A DNA stretch of 36,518 nt from JANRKN01 sp033763435 (GTDB lineage: Bacteria; Planctomycetota; Phycisphaerae; Phycisphaerales; UBA1924), in NCBI GenBank assembly GCA_033763435.1, contig JANRKN010000130.1, positions 1 to 36,518 of the forward strand, read 5' to 3'. Both the position numbers and the translations under genes were made by a program. Positions 1 through 8,874 of this stretch are shown here, piece by piece (the stretch's first letter is position 1; each line of letters opens with the position of its first letter). The notes under the pieces are model-generated. The model saw only the letters and a program-made list of their open reading frames with translations. It did no database searches and was not told the DNA's origin.

Positions 1-1
1 G

Positions 2-1288
2 CACGCGCGTTGGACCGAGCGTCTCGCCGAGATCGAGCGCGAAGACGCCCGCTGGCGCGTTGAGATTGAAGAGGGCAACGTCCCCGCGGGCTCTGCTTCG
101 GCCCGGCGCATCGCGCCCGAGCGGCAAGCCGAGCCCGACATCCCGCTGCGCGTCTCGCAGATCACTCGCGCAGTTCGGCCCAACACGCTCGCGTGGGGTG
201 ACAAGCTCGCGATCTATCTTGACCGCTGGCGCGTGTTCCTCACGACCGATCCGCTCAACAACGGCATGGAGGGCGGCGTCTGGCCCGCGATCTTCGGCAC
301 GATGGTGCTCACCGTGCTGCTGTCAATCGTCGTGGTGCCGCTGGGCGTCATGGCCGCGCTGTACCTCCGCGAGTACGCGCGCCAGGGCTGGGTCACGAGC
401 GTGCTGCGGATCGCGGTCAACAACCTCGCGGGCGTGCCGAGCATTGTCTACGGCGTGTTCGGCTGGGGCTTTTTCTGCTACACGATCGGCCGATACATTG
501 ACCGCGGGCCCAGCGCCGCGAGCGTGCTTCCGAGGTTTGAGTGGTGGTTCATCTTCGCGGGCTTGGCGGTGATCAGCGCGAGCGCGGTGGCTCTCGCCGA
601 ATGGCTCCGGCGTGCTGGCGACTCGTCGCGACTGCGAGCGGGCGAGGGCGAGGCCTCGGGCGGCGGGCGGAGGTTCGCGGGCTGGACGCTTGGGCTTCTG
701 TGGGCGGGCGCGGCGGGTCTGGTGGTGACGCTGCTCGCGACGACGCCGTACTTCTGGGGTTTCTTTGCCGAGCGGGCGCCCAATCAGGTCTACGCCGGGC
801 GTGCGGTGATCTGGGGCGCGCTCACGCTGGCGCTGCTCACGCTGCCGGTGGTGATCGTCGCGACCGAGGAAGCGATCGCGGCGGTGCCGGGCTCGATGCG
901 CGAGGGGTCGTATGGCTGCGGCGCGAGCAAGTGGCAGACGATCCGCCGCGTGGTGCTGCCTTTGGCGATGCCCGGGCTGATGACCGGCGCGATTCTTGCG
1001 ATGGCGCGGGGCGCGGGTGAGGTTGCTCCGCTGATGCTCGTGGGCGTCGCGCCCACGGCGACCGAACTGCCCGTGTCGGGCGAGTTTCCGTACCTGCACC
1101 CCGAGCGCAGCATCATGCATCTTGCTTATCACGTCTTCAATGTGGGGCTGCACTCGGACGATTCCGAGGCCGCCAAGCCTCTGGTGTGGACTGCGACGCT
1201 GGTGCTGGTGCTGCTGGTGCTGGTGCTGAATCTTGTAGCGATCTGGCTGCGGGCGCGAGTGCGGGCGCGGGCGCACTCGATCTTCTGA
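2..1288 (+). CDS. pstA: phosphate ABC transporter permease PstA (5' partial)
   Basis: Inner-membrane permease subunit of the high-affinity phosphate importer PstSCAB. The reading frame is open from base 2, so the true start lies outside the window; about 428 residues are visible. The first ~85 are hydrophilic and charged, an N-terminal extension. Then come membrane segments near residues 100-122, 140-160, 181-202, 230-255, 268-293 and 394-416. The PstA hallmarks are a GGVWPAIFGT entry motif and the cytoplasmic EAA loop at about 302-333 (GSYGCGASKWQTIRRVVLP followed by GAGEVAPLML), which contacts the ATPase. A charged, Gly-rich insert (about residues 205-225) separates two membrane segments. 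pstB follows on the same strand. An internal GTG at 233 is also in frame but would discard the extension without a good ribosome site. Family call is firm; the N-terminus is unknown. Confidence 0.93.
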   Translation, partial: HARWTERLAEIEREDARWRVEIEEGNVPAGSASARRIAPERQAEPDIPLRVSQITRAVRPNTLAWGDKLAIYLDRWRVFLTTDPLNNGMEGGVWPAIFGTMVLTVLLSIVVVPLGVMAALYLREYARQGWVTSVLRIAVNNLAGVPSIVYGVFGWGFFCYTIGRYIDRGPSAASVLPRFEWWFIFAGLAVISASAVALAEWLRRAGDSSRLRAGEGEASGGGRRFAGWTLGLLWAGAAGLVVTLLATTPYFWGFFAERAPNQVYAGRAVIWGALTLALLTLPVVIVATEEAIAAVPGSMREGSYGCGASKWQTIRRVVLPLAMPGLMTGAILAMARGAGEVAPLMLVGVAPTATELPVSGEFPYLHPERSIMHLAYHVFNVGLHSDDSEAAKPLVWTATLVLVLLVLVLNLVAIWLRARVRARAHSIF

Positions 1289-1320
1289 TCGTGTTCGTGG
1301 GTGGCCCGGTTGGGTAGGAA

Positions 1321-1380
1321 TGAGCGGGGATGGGTGGGGATGAGCGGGGATGGGTGGGGATGGGTGGGGATGGGTGGGAG
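1321..1380 (+). repeat. 10-bp G-rich tandem repeat, six units
   Basis: Six perfectly phased 10-bp units fill this stretch: two units TGAGCGGGGA and four of the type TGGGTGGGGA (the last ends in GGGAG). It lies in the pstA-pstB gap. Runs of three to four G separated by short spacers could form a G-quadruplex in the mRNA or the non-template strand. The last unit supplies a GGGAG sequence just before the upstream candidate pstB start at 1383. Confidence 0.9.
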
Positions 1381-1442
1381 AGATGCGTGTGGACGGTGGT
1401 GGGGTTCGGGGCGTTTTCGAATGGAAGGGCGCGGTGACGACG

Positions 1443-2345
1443 ATGAGCGCGGGCCGGATGATCGTGGGCAAGCCGGGGCTGCCAGGCGAGGGCGGCGCGC
1501 GCGCCGAGAAGGGGCCCAAGTACCCCGTGATCGACGCGATCCGCGCCGGTCGGGCCTTTGAGCCCGTTGTGCACGAGAGCGTGCTGCGCGAGGACCCGGT
1601 GCTGCGCGTCAAGGACTTCTCTCTGTGGTACGGCGCCGCGCAGGCGCTGCACGGCGTCACAATGCCCGTGTCGCGCGGCAAGGTCACGGCGCTGATCGGC
1701 CCTTCAGGCTGCGGCAAGAGCACGCTCCTGCGCAGCGTCAACCGGCTCAACGACCTCATCGACTCAGTCCGCATCTCGGGCGACATGCTGCTCAATGAGT
1801 CTTCCGTCTATGCGCCGGGCGTGGACGTCATCGACCTTCGCAAGCGCCTGGGCATGGTGTTCCAGAAGCCCAATCCGTTCCCGATGTCGATCTTCGAGAA
1901 CGTTGTCTACCCGCTGCGCATCGACGGCGAGCGGAACAAGCGCGTGCTGGCCGAGGCGTGCGAGCGAGCGCTGAAGTCTGCTGCGCTGTGGGACGAGGTG
2001 AAGGACCGGCTCAAGGAATCGGCGCTGGGGATGTCGGGCGGGCAGCAGCAGCGCCTGTGCATCGCGCGGGCGATCGTCGCCGAGCCTGAGGTGTTGCTGC
2101 TGGACGAGCCGTGCTCGGCGCTGGACCCGATCGCGACGCACCGGATCGAGGAGCTGATCCTGTCGATCGCCGAGCGCTACACGGTGCTGATCGTGACGCA
2201 CAACATGCAGCAGGCCGCGCGGGTGAGCGACTACACCGCGTTCATGTACCTCGGCCGGCTGGTGGAGTACGGCGCGACGGCCGACGTGTTCCAGAACCCT
2301 CGCCTCACCGAGACCGAAGAGTACGTCACCGGCCGGTTCGGCTGA
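1443..2345 (+). CDS. pstB: phosphate ABC transporter ATP-binding protein PstB
   Basis: Cytoplasmic ATPase that powers phosphate import through PstC/PstA. About 300 residues from this start: Walker A GPSGCGKST at ~86-94, Q-loop VFQKPNPFPMS (a PstB signature), ABC signature MSGGQQQR at ~197, Walker B with LLLDEPCSALDP, and H-loop VTHNMQQAARVSD. The conserved domain begins around residue 50, so there is a ~45-residue extension before it. The start is uncertain: ATG 1383 sits directly behind the G-rich repeat, with GGGAG only 2 nt away, and adds 20 unconserved residues; ATG 1443 gives a more ordinary N-terminus but has no clear ribosome site. It is probably co-transcribed with pstA across the repeat. 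No phoU follows in the window. Confidence 0.93.
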   Translation: MSAGRMIVGKPGLPGEGGARAEKGPKYPVIDAIRAGRAFEPVVHESVLREDPVLRVKDFSLWYGAAQALHGVTMPVSRGKVTALIGPSGCGKSTLLRSVNRLNDLIDSVRISGDMLLNESSVYAPGVDVIDLRKRLGMVFQKPNPFPMSIFENVVYPLRIDGERNKRVLAEACERALKSAALWDEVKDRLKESALGMSGGQQQRLCIARAIVAEPEVLLLDEPCSALDPIATHRIEELILSIAERYTVLIVTHNMQQAARVSDYTAFMYLGRLVEYGATADVFQNPRLTETEEYVTGRFG

Positions 2346-2608
2346 TCGCAAATCCCTGCTGGGAAAGTTGTTGCGCGCGGCCAAACGATCCTCCGGCGCT
2401 CAGAAGTGTTCGGTTGCGCCTTGGCCTCTAGCGGTGGTGAGGGGCAGGGCAGGAAGCCGATCAAGAGGCCTAGAGTTTCAGCCCGACTTCGGACGGTCGG
2501 GATGTGCATTGGCGGACCGGATGTTTGCAGTCTGTTCGGTTCGCTCTGGACGATTCGGCCGGCGCTACGGAGATCCGCGGCGGCCCGGCCCTGCTGACAG
2601 GATGGCCC

Positions 2609-5521
2609 ATGACTTCCGCGCCCCGCGCTGTGCCCGCCGGAGTGAACTCGTGGAACGCCGCGTTCCTCGATGACCAGTACGCCCGCTATCAGGCCGACCC
2701 CATGTCGGTCGCACCGGACGTTCGGGCGTTCTTCCAGGGCTTCGAGCTCGCCGCGGCCGGCGGGGCCGCTCCCACGCGGGCAAGCGCTTCCGGCCAGCAC
2801 GCTGGGGGCTCGTCCTCCTTCCAGCACGCGGTCGATGATCTGGTCACTTCGTATCGCCGGCTCGGGCACGTGCACGCGAAGCTCGATCCGTTCGGGCGTG
2901 CGCCGCGCGAACAGCGCGAGGAGCTCGCGCTCGCGTACCACGGCCTCACCGAGGCCGACCTCGATCGCCCCGTGCACGTCACCGTCGGCACGCGCGAGGG
3001 CGCGACGCTGCGCGAGGTGATCGCGCATCTCGAGAAGACCTATTGCTCCTCCGTCGGCGTGGAGTTCACGCACATCTCCAGCCGGGAGGAGCGCGAGTGG
3101 TTCCTCAAGAACTACGAGCAGGTCGGCGGGCGCATCCCGCTCTCGGCGGCGCACCAGCGCCGGGTGATGGAGCAACTGCTTTCAGCCGAAAGCTTCGAGC
3201 GGTTCCTCCAGAAGCGCTATCCGGGCGACAAGCGGTTCTCGCTCGAGGGTGCGGAATCGCTGATCCCCTCACTGAACAATCTGCTCGAGCGAGCGACCGA
3301 GCTGGGCGTTCAGGAAGCGGTCATCGGGATGGCCCACCGCGGGCGCCTGAACGTCCTCATCAACATCATGGGCAAGACCTACGAGCAGGTCTTCACTGAG
3401 TTCGAGGACAACTGGGAGAAGGGCTTTGCCGACGGCGGCGGCGACGTGAAGTACCACCGCGGTTATTCGGGCGAGCGCGAGTTTGCCAACGGCAAGCGTC
3501 TGCACCTGGCAATGGCGTCGAACCCGAGCCACCTCGAATCCGTCGGGCCAGTCGTCCTCGGCCGATGCCGGGCCAAGCAGCGCTTGCGCAACGACATGGA
3601 GCGCGTGCGGACGATCCCGGTGCTGATCCACGGCGACGCGGCCGTCGCGGGCCAGGGCGTCGTCGCGGAGTGTCTGAACTTTTCGCAGCTCGAGGGCTAC
3701 CGCGTCGGCGGCTGCGTGCACGTGGTCGTCAATAACCAGATCGGCTTCACGACGGTGCCCGAGGATGCGCGCTCAAGCCGCTACTGCACCGACGTCGCGA
3801 AGATGATCGAGGCGCCGATCTTCCACGTGAACGCCGAGGACCCGGAAGCCGTGGTCGCGGCCTCGCGCCTGGCGATCGAGTTCCGCCAGCAGTTCCGCAA
3901 GGACGTGTTCATCGATCTGGTGTGCTACCGCAAGTACGGTCACAACGAGCAGGACGAGCAGACCTTCACGCAGCCGGTGCTCGCGGGGCTGATCAAGAAT
4001 CAGCCCTCGACGCTGACGAGCTACGCGGCGCGCCTGCGCGACGCGGGCGTGATCACCGAAGCCGACCTGAGCGCGGTGATGAGCCGGATCGACGAGCAGC
4101 TCGACAAGGCGCAGCAGTCGGCCAAGGCCAAGCCCAACACGCCGACGATCGATCCGGGCGGCAAGCGCTGGGCGGGGATTGTGGGCGAGTACTCGTTCAA
4201 GAACGTGGACACGGGCGTGAGCAAGGAGCGACTGGCGGAGGTTGCCGCGGCGCTGGGCCGGACGCCCGAGGGGATGAACGTCAACCCCAAGCTCAAGCCT
4301 CTGCTCAAGTCCCGCGGCGAGATCCCGACCGCGCCGGGCGTCGTCGTGGGCCATGCTGACGCGGAGATGCTCGCGATCGGCACGCTGCTGCTCGACGGGA
4401 TCCCGGTGCGTCTGAGCGGGCAGGACTGTCGCCGCGGCACGTTCTCCCAGCGTCACGCGGTGCTTCGCGACTTCGTGTCGGGCGAACCGTACAACTCGCT
4501 GAACCAGATGCGCGAGATTGGCGTCCCGGGCGTGAAGGAACTTGAGCCCGGCACCAAGGCTTCTGACGGCCGCACGCGCCAGGCCAAGTTCTGCGTGTAC
4601 GACTCGCCGCTCTCGGAAGAGGGCGTCCTCGGCTTTGACTACGGCTATTCGCTGGCCGACCCGAACATGCTCGTGATGTGGGAGGGTCAGTTCGGCGACT
4701 TCTTCAACGGCGCGCAGGTCGTCGTTGACCAGTACCTCGCCTCAAGCGAGATCAAGTGGCACCGCTGGTCGGGCCTTGTGATGCTGCTGCCGCACGGGTA
4801 CGAGGGCGCGGGCCCCGAGCACTCGTCCGCGCGCCTCGAGCGGTTCCTCGAGCTGTGCGCCGACGAGAACATGGAAGTCGTGATGCCCTCGACGGGCGCG
4901 CAGATGTTCCATCTGCTCCGCCGCGTGGTGGCTCGCAACTTCCGCAAGCCGCTGATCGTCATGACGCCCAAGAGCATGCTCCGCGTGCCGACCTCGTCGG
5001 CCTCCGAGCTGCTCAGCGGCACGCGGTTCCAGGAGATCATCGACGACGCGAGCGCCGAGCGCAAGGGAATCAAGCGCGTGGTGCTGTGCTCGGGCAAGAT
5101 CTACCACGAACTCGCCGAGCGGCGCGCGCTGCTGAGCAAGAAGGACGTCGCGCTCGTCCGCGTCGAGCAGCTCTATCCGCTGCACACGGACCTGCTCAAG
5201 AAGATCCTCGCCAGCTATGGCAAGGGCGCGGAGATCGTCTGGTGCCAGGAGGAGCCCCGCAACGCCGGCGCCTGGCGTCACATGGCGCTGACGGTGAAGG
5301 AGACGCTGGGCATCGACCTTGCGTACATCGGGCGCGACGCCTCAGCCAGCCCGGCCGTCGGCTCCAAGACCAAGCACAAGTACGAGCAGGAAGCGATCCT
5401 GACCGCGGCGGTCGGCGCCAAACCCAAGAAGGACGAGGGCGCCAAGAACGGGCAGGCGGGTGGGGTGGGGGCGGGCTCGCCCGCGTCGCGCGTCAGCGGC
5501 AAGCCGGGCGTCAAGGCCTGA
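2609..5521 (+). CDS. sucA: 2-oxoglutarate dehydrogenase E1 component (thiamine-diphosphate dependent)
   Basis: Decarboxylates 2-oxoglutarate and passes the succinyl group to the lipoyl arm of SucB in the TCA cycle. 970 residues, close to the usual ~930. The start is set by AGGA at 2599-2602, seven bases before ATG 2609; an in-frame ATG at 2504 has no such site and adds an unconserved tail. The N-terminal E2-binding segment (FLDDQYARYQADP) is present, followed by a low-complexity linker. ThDP/Mg and substrate motifs are intact: HRGRLNVL at ~243, SNPSHLESV, HGDAAVAGQG at ~341, NNQIGFT at ~375 and KYGHNEQDEQ. The transketolase-like pyrimidine domain carries WEGQFGDFFNGAQ. The last ~30 residues are a Lys/Gly/Ala-rich tail. 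sucB follows after 102 bp, evidently the same operon; no lpd (E3) gene is in the window. Confidence 0.97.
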   Translation: MTSAPRAVPAGVNSWNAAFLDDQYARYQADPMSVAPDVRAFFQGFELAAAGGAAPTRASASGQHAGGSSSFQHAVDDLVTSYRRLGHVHAKLDPFGRAPREQREELALAYHGLTEADLDRPVHVTVGTREGATLREVIAHLEKTYCSSVGVEFTHISSREEREWFLKNYEQVGGRIPLSAAHQRRVMEQLLSAESFERFLQKRYPGDKRFSLEGAESLIPSLNNLLERATELGVQEAVIGMAHRGRLNVLINIMGKTYEQVFTEFEDNWEKGFADGGGDVKYHRGYSGEREFANGKRLHLAMASNPSHLESVGPVVLGRCRAKQRLRNDMERVRTIPVLIHGDAAVAGQGVVAECLNFSQLEGYRVGGCVHVVVNNQIGFTTVPEDARSSRYCTDVAKMIEAPIFHVNAEDPEAVVAASRLAIEFRQQFRKDVFIDLVCYRKYGHNEQDEQTFTQPVLAGLIKNQPSTLTSYAARLRDAGVITEADLSAVMSRIDEQLDKAQQSAKAKPNTPTIDPGGKRWAGIVGEYSFKNVDTGVSKERLAEVAAALGRTPEGMNVNPKLKPLLKSRGEIPTAPGVVVGHADAEMLAIGTLLLDGIPVRLSGQDCRRGTFSQRHAVLRDFVSGEPYNSLNQMREIGVPGVKELEPGTKASDGRTRQAKFCVYDSPLSEEGVLGFDYGYSLADPNMLVMWEGQFGDFFNGAQVVVDQYLASSEIKWHRWSGLVMLLPHGYEGAGPEHSSARLERFLELCADENMEVVMPSTGAQMFHLLRRVVARNFRKPLIVMTPKSMLRVPTSSASELLSGTRFQEIIDDASAERKGIKRVVLCSGKIYHELAERRALLSKKDVALVRVEQLYPLHTDLLKKILASYGKGAEIVWCQEEPRNAGAWRHMALTVKETLGIDLAYIGRDASASPAVGSKTKHKYEQEAILTAAVGAKPKKDEGAKNGQAGGVGAGSPASRVSGKPGVKA

Positions 5522-5623
5522 GCCGCGCATCGTCAAGCGCGTTGAATCTTCGGCCGGACTCGATGGACGGAATCGTCAGCCAGGGCCCCGCAACTCGGGC
5601 CCGTTCAGGAAGGATTGGGCGAC

Positions 5624-6865
5624 ATGGCGGTGCAGATTGTGATCCCGACGGTGGGCGAGAGCGTGACGCACGGCGTGATCGCGCGCTGGGTCAAGAAGAA
5701 CGGCGAGGCCGTCCGGCGCGATGAGACTGTGCTCGAGCTCGAGACTGACAAGGTCACGATGGAAGTCCCCGCGCCCGCGGCCGGCGTCGTCAGGCACTCG
5801 GCCAAGGAAGGCGACACCGTCGCCGTCGGGCAGTCGGTCGGCGAAGTTGACGAAAGTGCCTCGGCCCCCGCGCCTGCCGCTGCTCCCGTTCAGGCTGTCA
5901 AAGCCGCCGAACCTGTCGCGGCCGCGGCTGCTGCGCCGGTTGCCGCTGCCGCGCACGCGGGCAACGGCGAGGTTCGCGCGACGCCACTGGCTCGCAAGGT
6001 CGCCGAGGAGCTGGGCGTCGACCTCGCGAAGGTTCACCCGACCGGCCCCTCCGAGCGCATCCGTCAGGCCGACGTCGTCAACTTCGTCCAGACCAAGCCC
6101 GCGCCCGCCCCCGCGGCGGCGTCGGTCGCGGTCGCCGGCCCCCGCCCGGGCGTGACGCGTGAGAAGATGACCACGCTGCGCCAGCGCATCGCCTCGCGTC
6201 TGGTCGAGGCACAGCACACCGCCGCGATGCTCACGACCTTCAACGAGGTCGACATGACGGCGGTGATGGCCCTGCGAGCCAAGTACAAGGACGAGTTCGA
6301 GAAGAAGCACGGCATCGGGCTGGGCTTCATGTCGTTCTTCGTCAAGGCTGCTGCGTCCGCGCTGCGGGCCTTCCCGCTGGTCAACGCCTATATCGTCGAC
6401 GACGGCGGCCAGCCCGCGATCCAGAAGCACGACTTCTGCGATATCGCCGTCGCGGTCTCCACGCCCAAGGGCCTCGTGGTGCCCGTGCTCCGCGGGTGCG
6501 AGAAGCTCAGCATGGCCGGCGTCGAGAAGGGCATCAAGGACCTCGCCATCCGCGCGCGCGACGGCAAGCTCTCGCTCGACGAGATGCAGGGCGGCACGTT
6601 CACGATCACCAACGGCGGCATCTACGGCTCGCTGATGTCCACGCCCATCCTCAACCCGCCGCAGTCGGGCATCCTCGGCATGCACGCGATCAAGAACCGC
6701 GCGGTCGAGGATCCGAACAACCCGGGCCAGGTCGCGATCCGCCCGATGATGTACCTCGCGCTGTCGTACGACCACCGGATCATCGACGGCGCCGAGGCCG
6801 TGCAGTTCCTTGTGAAGATCAAGCAGGCGATCGAAGATCCGAGCCGCCTGCTGCTGGAGATGTAA
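5624..6865 (+). CDS. sucB: dihydrolipoyllysine succinyltransferase, E2 of 2-oxoglutarate dehydrogenase
   Basis: Core E2 enzyme: its swinging lipoyl arm takes succinyl from SucA and transfers it to CoA. 413 residues. ATG 5624 follows AGGAAGGA (5607-5614) at good spacing; a TTG at 5615 abuts that site and is unlikely. Domains in order: lipoyl domain at ~1-77 with the lipoylated Lys43 in ETDKVTME; an Ala/Pro-rich flexible linker; peripheral-subunit-binding domain at ~118-153 (ATPLARKVAEELGVDL); a second Ala/Pro linker; and the catalytic acyltransferase domain at ~180-413 with His384 of the HRIIDG motif. FTITNGGIYGSLMSTPILN is typical of the SucB branch. It follows sucA and is closed by the hairpin terminator at 6912. 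Confidence 0.97.
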   Translation: MAVQIVIPTVGESVTHGVIARWVKKNGEAVRRDETVLELETDKVTMEVPAPAAGVVRHSAKEGDTVAVGQSVGEVDESASAPAPAAAPVQAVKAAEPVAAAAAAPVAAAAHAGNGEVRATPLARKVAEELGVDLAKVHPTGPSERIRQADVVNFVQTKPAPAPAAASVAVAGPRPGVTREKMTTLRQRIASRLVEAQHTAAMLTTFNEVDMTAVMALRAKYKDEFEKKHGIGLGFMSFFVKAAASALRAFPLVNAYIVDDGGQPAIQKHDFCDIAVAVSTPKGLVVPVLRGCEKLSMAGVEKGIKDLAIRARDGKLSLDEMQGGTFTITNGGIYGSLMSTPILNPPQSGILGMHAIKNRAVEDPNNPGQVAIRPMMYLALSYDHRIIDGAEAVQFLVKIKQAIEDPSRLLLEM

Positions 6866-6911
6866 ATCTCCGGGGCGCACGCGTCGCCGACCTGATCGCC
6901 AGCATCGCACA

Positions 6912-6940
6912 CGCCCGCGACCCACGTTCGCGGGCGTTTT
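6912..6940 (+). terminator. Rho-independent terminator after sucB
   Basis: A perfect 9-bp stem CGCCCGCGA/TCGCGGGCG (6912-6920 with 6928-6936), a 7-nt loop and TTTT at 6937-6940, 47 bp past the sucB stop. The T-run touches the stop codon of the convergent pseudouridine synthase gene, so the hairpin may also slow transcripts coming from the other strand. Confidence 0.9.
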
Positions 6941-7755
6941 CATTCCCCGCGGGCGGGCGGCTCGCCCCCGCTGGGCGTGTCCATGTCGGGCCGGGGTAGC
7001 TTCAGACGCGTGAGCAGTGAGCGCAGGTCGCGCGGCCAGGGGCTCTGAACATCGATCGTCTCGCCAGGCTTGGCCGGATGCTCGAACACGAGCCGGTGCG
7101 CATGCAGCGCGAGCCGCGGCGCCGCGTCGCGCACGGCACTAGGGCCGTAGAACTCGTCACCCAAGATCGGACAACCGATCGAGTCCAGATGCACGCGGAC
7201 CTGATGCAGCCGGCCCGTCAGCGGACGGCATTCGATCAGCGACGCGACGTCCGAGGATGAAAGCACGCGATACGCCGTCACCGCCGGCTTGCCCGAGGAT
7301 GAGATCCGTGCGAGCTTCACCGAGGGGGTGAAGCGGTCTTTGCCAGAGCGCGAGCCGCGGCCCTTGGCCTGAACCTCGGCCAGCGGCTTCTTGATCACGC
7401 CCGAAGCCTCTCGCGGCGCCCGGTCCGTCACCGCCCAGTAGTGCTTGCGGATCGTCCGCCCCGCGAACGCCTCGCGCAGCGCGTCGTATGCCCGCGGCCT
7501 CAGCCCCACGAGCAACAGGCCCGACGTCTCGCGGTCAAGCCGGTGCAGCAGCCCGTAGTCGCGGTCCTTGCCCAGGTTCTGCAAGAGCGCGCCGTACTGC
7601 GCGAACAGCCCGTTCAGCAGAGTGTCGTGCTCGTGCCCAAGGCCGGGCTGCGTCACCAGCCCCGCGGGCTTGTCGATCACCAGAAAGTCCGCATCCTCGT
7701 GGCGGACCTTGAACGTGACGCGATCGTTGGGCTCAATAGCCAGTGTGGGCGGCAT
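6940..7755 (-). CDS. RluA-family RNA pseudouridine synthase
   Basis: Isomerises specific uridines in rRNA or tRNA to pseudouridine. 271 residues with the family core: IDKPAGLVTQPG at ~28-38, the catalytic motif HRLDRETSGL with Asp74, and the late RPLTGRLHQVRVHL motif that positions the RNA. There is no N-terminal S4 domain, so it resembles RluA/RluC-type single-domain members rather than full RluD; the exact target cannot be read from sequence. It begins 9 bp after the ruvB stop on the same strand, so the two are probably co-transcribed, and it has no obvious ribosome site of its own. It ends at the T-run of the sucB terminator. Confidence 0.93.
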   Translation of the reverse strand: MPPTLAIEPNDRVTFKVRHEDADFLVIDKPAGLVTQPGLGHEHDTLLNGLFAQYGALLQNLGKDRDYGLLHRLDRETSGLLLVGLRPRAYDALREAFAGRTIRKHYWAVTDRAPREASGVIKKPLAEVQAKGRGSRSGKDRFTPSVKLARISSSGKPAVTAYRVLSSSDVASLIECRPLTGRLHQVRVHLDSIGCPILGDEFYGPSAVRDAAPRLALHAHRLVFEHPAKPGETIDVQSPWPRDLRSLLTRLKLPRPDMDTPSGGEPPARGE

Positions 7756-7764
7756 CGTGCGGCA

Positions 7765-8817
7765 TCAGCTTTCGGTAAACAGCGCGTCGCCATCAGGCCC
7801 CTGATCGCGGGGCGTGAACGGCAGCCCGAGGTGCGAGCACGCCGCCCGTGTCAGCATCCGCCCCCGGCTCGTCCGCGCGAGGAACCCGATCTGCAACAGA
7901 TACGGCTCAACCACATCCTCGAGCGTCGCCGGGTCTTCGTTCAGCGTCGCCGCGATCGTCGTGAGACCCACCGGCCCGCCCGCGTACGTCGTCGCGATCG
8001 TCCGAAGATACGAATGGTCCAGCTGATCGAGCCCGAGCGCGTCGACCCCTTCAAGCGTCAGCGCGTCCCGCACCACGGCGTGGTCCACTGTCGCCGAGCG
8101 TGACCGCACCTGCGCAAAGTCGCGCACTCGCCGGAGCAGACGGTTGGCGATCCTTGGCGTGCCCCGCGAGCGCGAAGCGATCGCCTCGAGCGCCGAGGGC
8201 TCTCGCACGGCGACATTCAGCAGTGACGACGAGCGAGAGAGGATCTTCAGCAGGTCCGCCACGGGATAGAACCGCAGGTGGTGCGTGAGCCCGAAGCGCG
8301 ACCGCAGCGGTGAGGAGAGCGCGCCCGCACGCGTCGTCGCGCCGATCAGCGTGAACGGCTGGCACTTGATCTGCACCGTCCGCGCCGACAAACCCGAGTC
8401 GACGGTCACGTCGATGCGGAAGTCTTCCATCGCGGGGTAGATGAACTCTTCAACCGCGATCGGCAGGCGGTGGATTTCATCGATGAACAGCACGTCGCCG
8501 CGCTTGAGGCGTGTGAGGGCGCTGACGAGGTCCTTGCCGCGGGCGAGCGCGGGGCCGGAGGTCAGAACGATCTCACCGCCCATTTCCTTCGCAATGACGT
8601 GCGCGAGCGTCGTCTTGCCCAGGCCCGGCGGTCCGTGGAGCAGGACGTGCTCGAGCGGCTCGGATCGCTGCCGTGCCGCGCGGATCGCGATGATCAGGCG
8701 CTCCATCAGCTCAGACTGCCCGACGTACTCGTCGAGCGATGTCGGCCTCAGAGCCCAGTTCGCCTGGTCTTCCTCGGGGGTCGCGGGCGCTGCGGAGATG
8801 ACGCGATCGATAGCCAC
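7765..8817 (-). CDS. ruvB: Holliday junction branch-migration helicase RuvB
   Basis: Hexameric AAA+ motor that, with RuvA, drives branch migration of Holliday junctions during recombinational repair. 350 residues: Walker A GPPGLGKT at 62-69, Walker B FIDEIH at 111-116, sensor GATTRAG at ~159-165 followed by the arginine-finger segment SPLRSRFG, and the C-terminal winged helix with RTSRGR near the end. The start is GTG 8817, giving MAIDRVIS, which matches the family N-terminus; there is no Shine-Dalgarno, but TACGCT lies 9 nt upstream, so the message may be leaderless. No ruvA or ruvC is nearby. The upstream neighbour on this strand is the M28 peptidase, 57 bp away. Confidence 0.97.
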   Translation of the reverse strand: MAIDRVISAAPATPEEDQANWALRPTSLDEYVGQSELMERLIIAIRAARQRSEPLEHVLLHGPPGLGKTTLAHVIAKEMGGEIVLTSGPALARGKDLVSALTRLKRGDVLFIDEIHRLPIAVEEFIYPAMEDFRIDVTVDSGLSARTVQIKCQPFTLIGATTRAGALSSPLRSRFGLTHHLRFYPVADLLKILSRSSSLLNVAVREPSALEAIASRSRGTPRIANRLLRRVRDFAQVRSRSATVDHAVVRDALTLEGVDALGLDQLDHSYLRTIATTYAGGPVGLTTIAATLNEDPATLEDVVEPYLLQIGFLARTSRGRMLTRAACSHLGLPFTPRDQGPDGDALFTES

Positions 8818-8826
8818 GGCACACTG

Positions 8827-8832
8827 AGCGTA
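8827..8832 (-). promoter_or_regulatory. putative -10 element of ruvB
   Basis: On the minus strand this reads TACGCT, 9 nt before the GTG start of ruvB. At that distance transcription would begin at or near the start codon. No convincing -35 hexamer is seen 16-18 nt upstream, so the call rests on the hexamer, its position and the missing ribosome site. Confidence 0.4.
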
Positions 8833-8874
8833 GGGTGCGCGCGAACCGGCCGCCCGAGCTGTTCGGCCGGGCGA

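Noticed and set aside
1321..1380. CRISPR-like array
   Set aside because: Units are 10 bp and directly adjacent with no unique spacers.
323..1795. 490-codon open frame antisense to pstA/pstB
   Set aside because: It has no domain, a Pro/His/Arg-rich composition typical of the antisense of GC-rich genes, and lies over clearly conserved pst sequence.
2346..2608. A gene in the 263-bp gap between pstB and sucA
   Set aside because: Short frames there lack ribosome sites and recognisable sequence. I see only a weak hairpin (CCCGAC/GTCGGG) without a T-run, and no convincing promoter.
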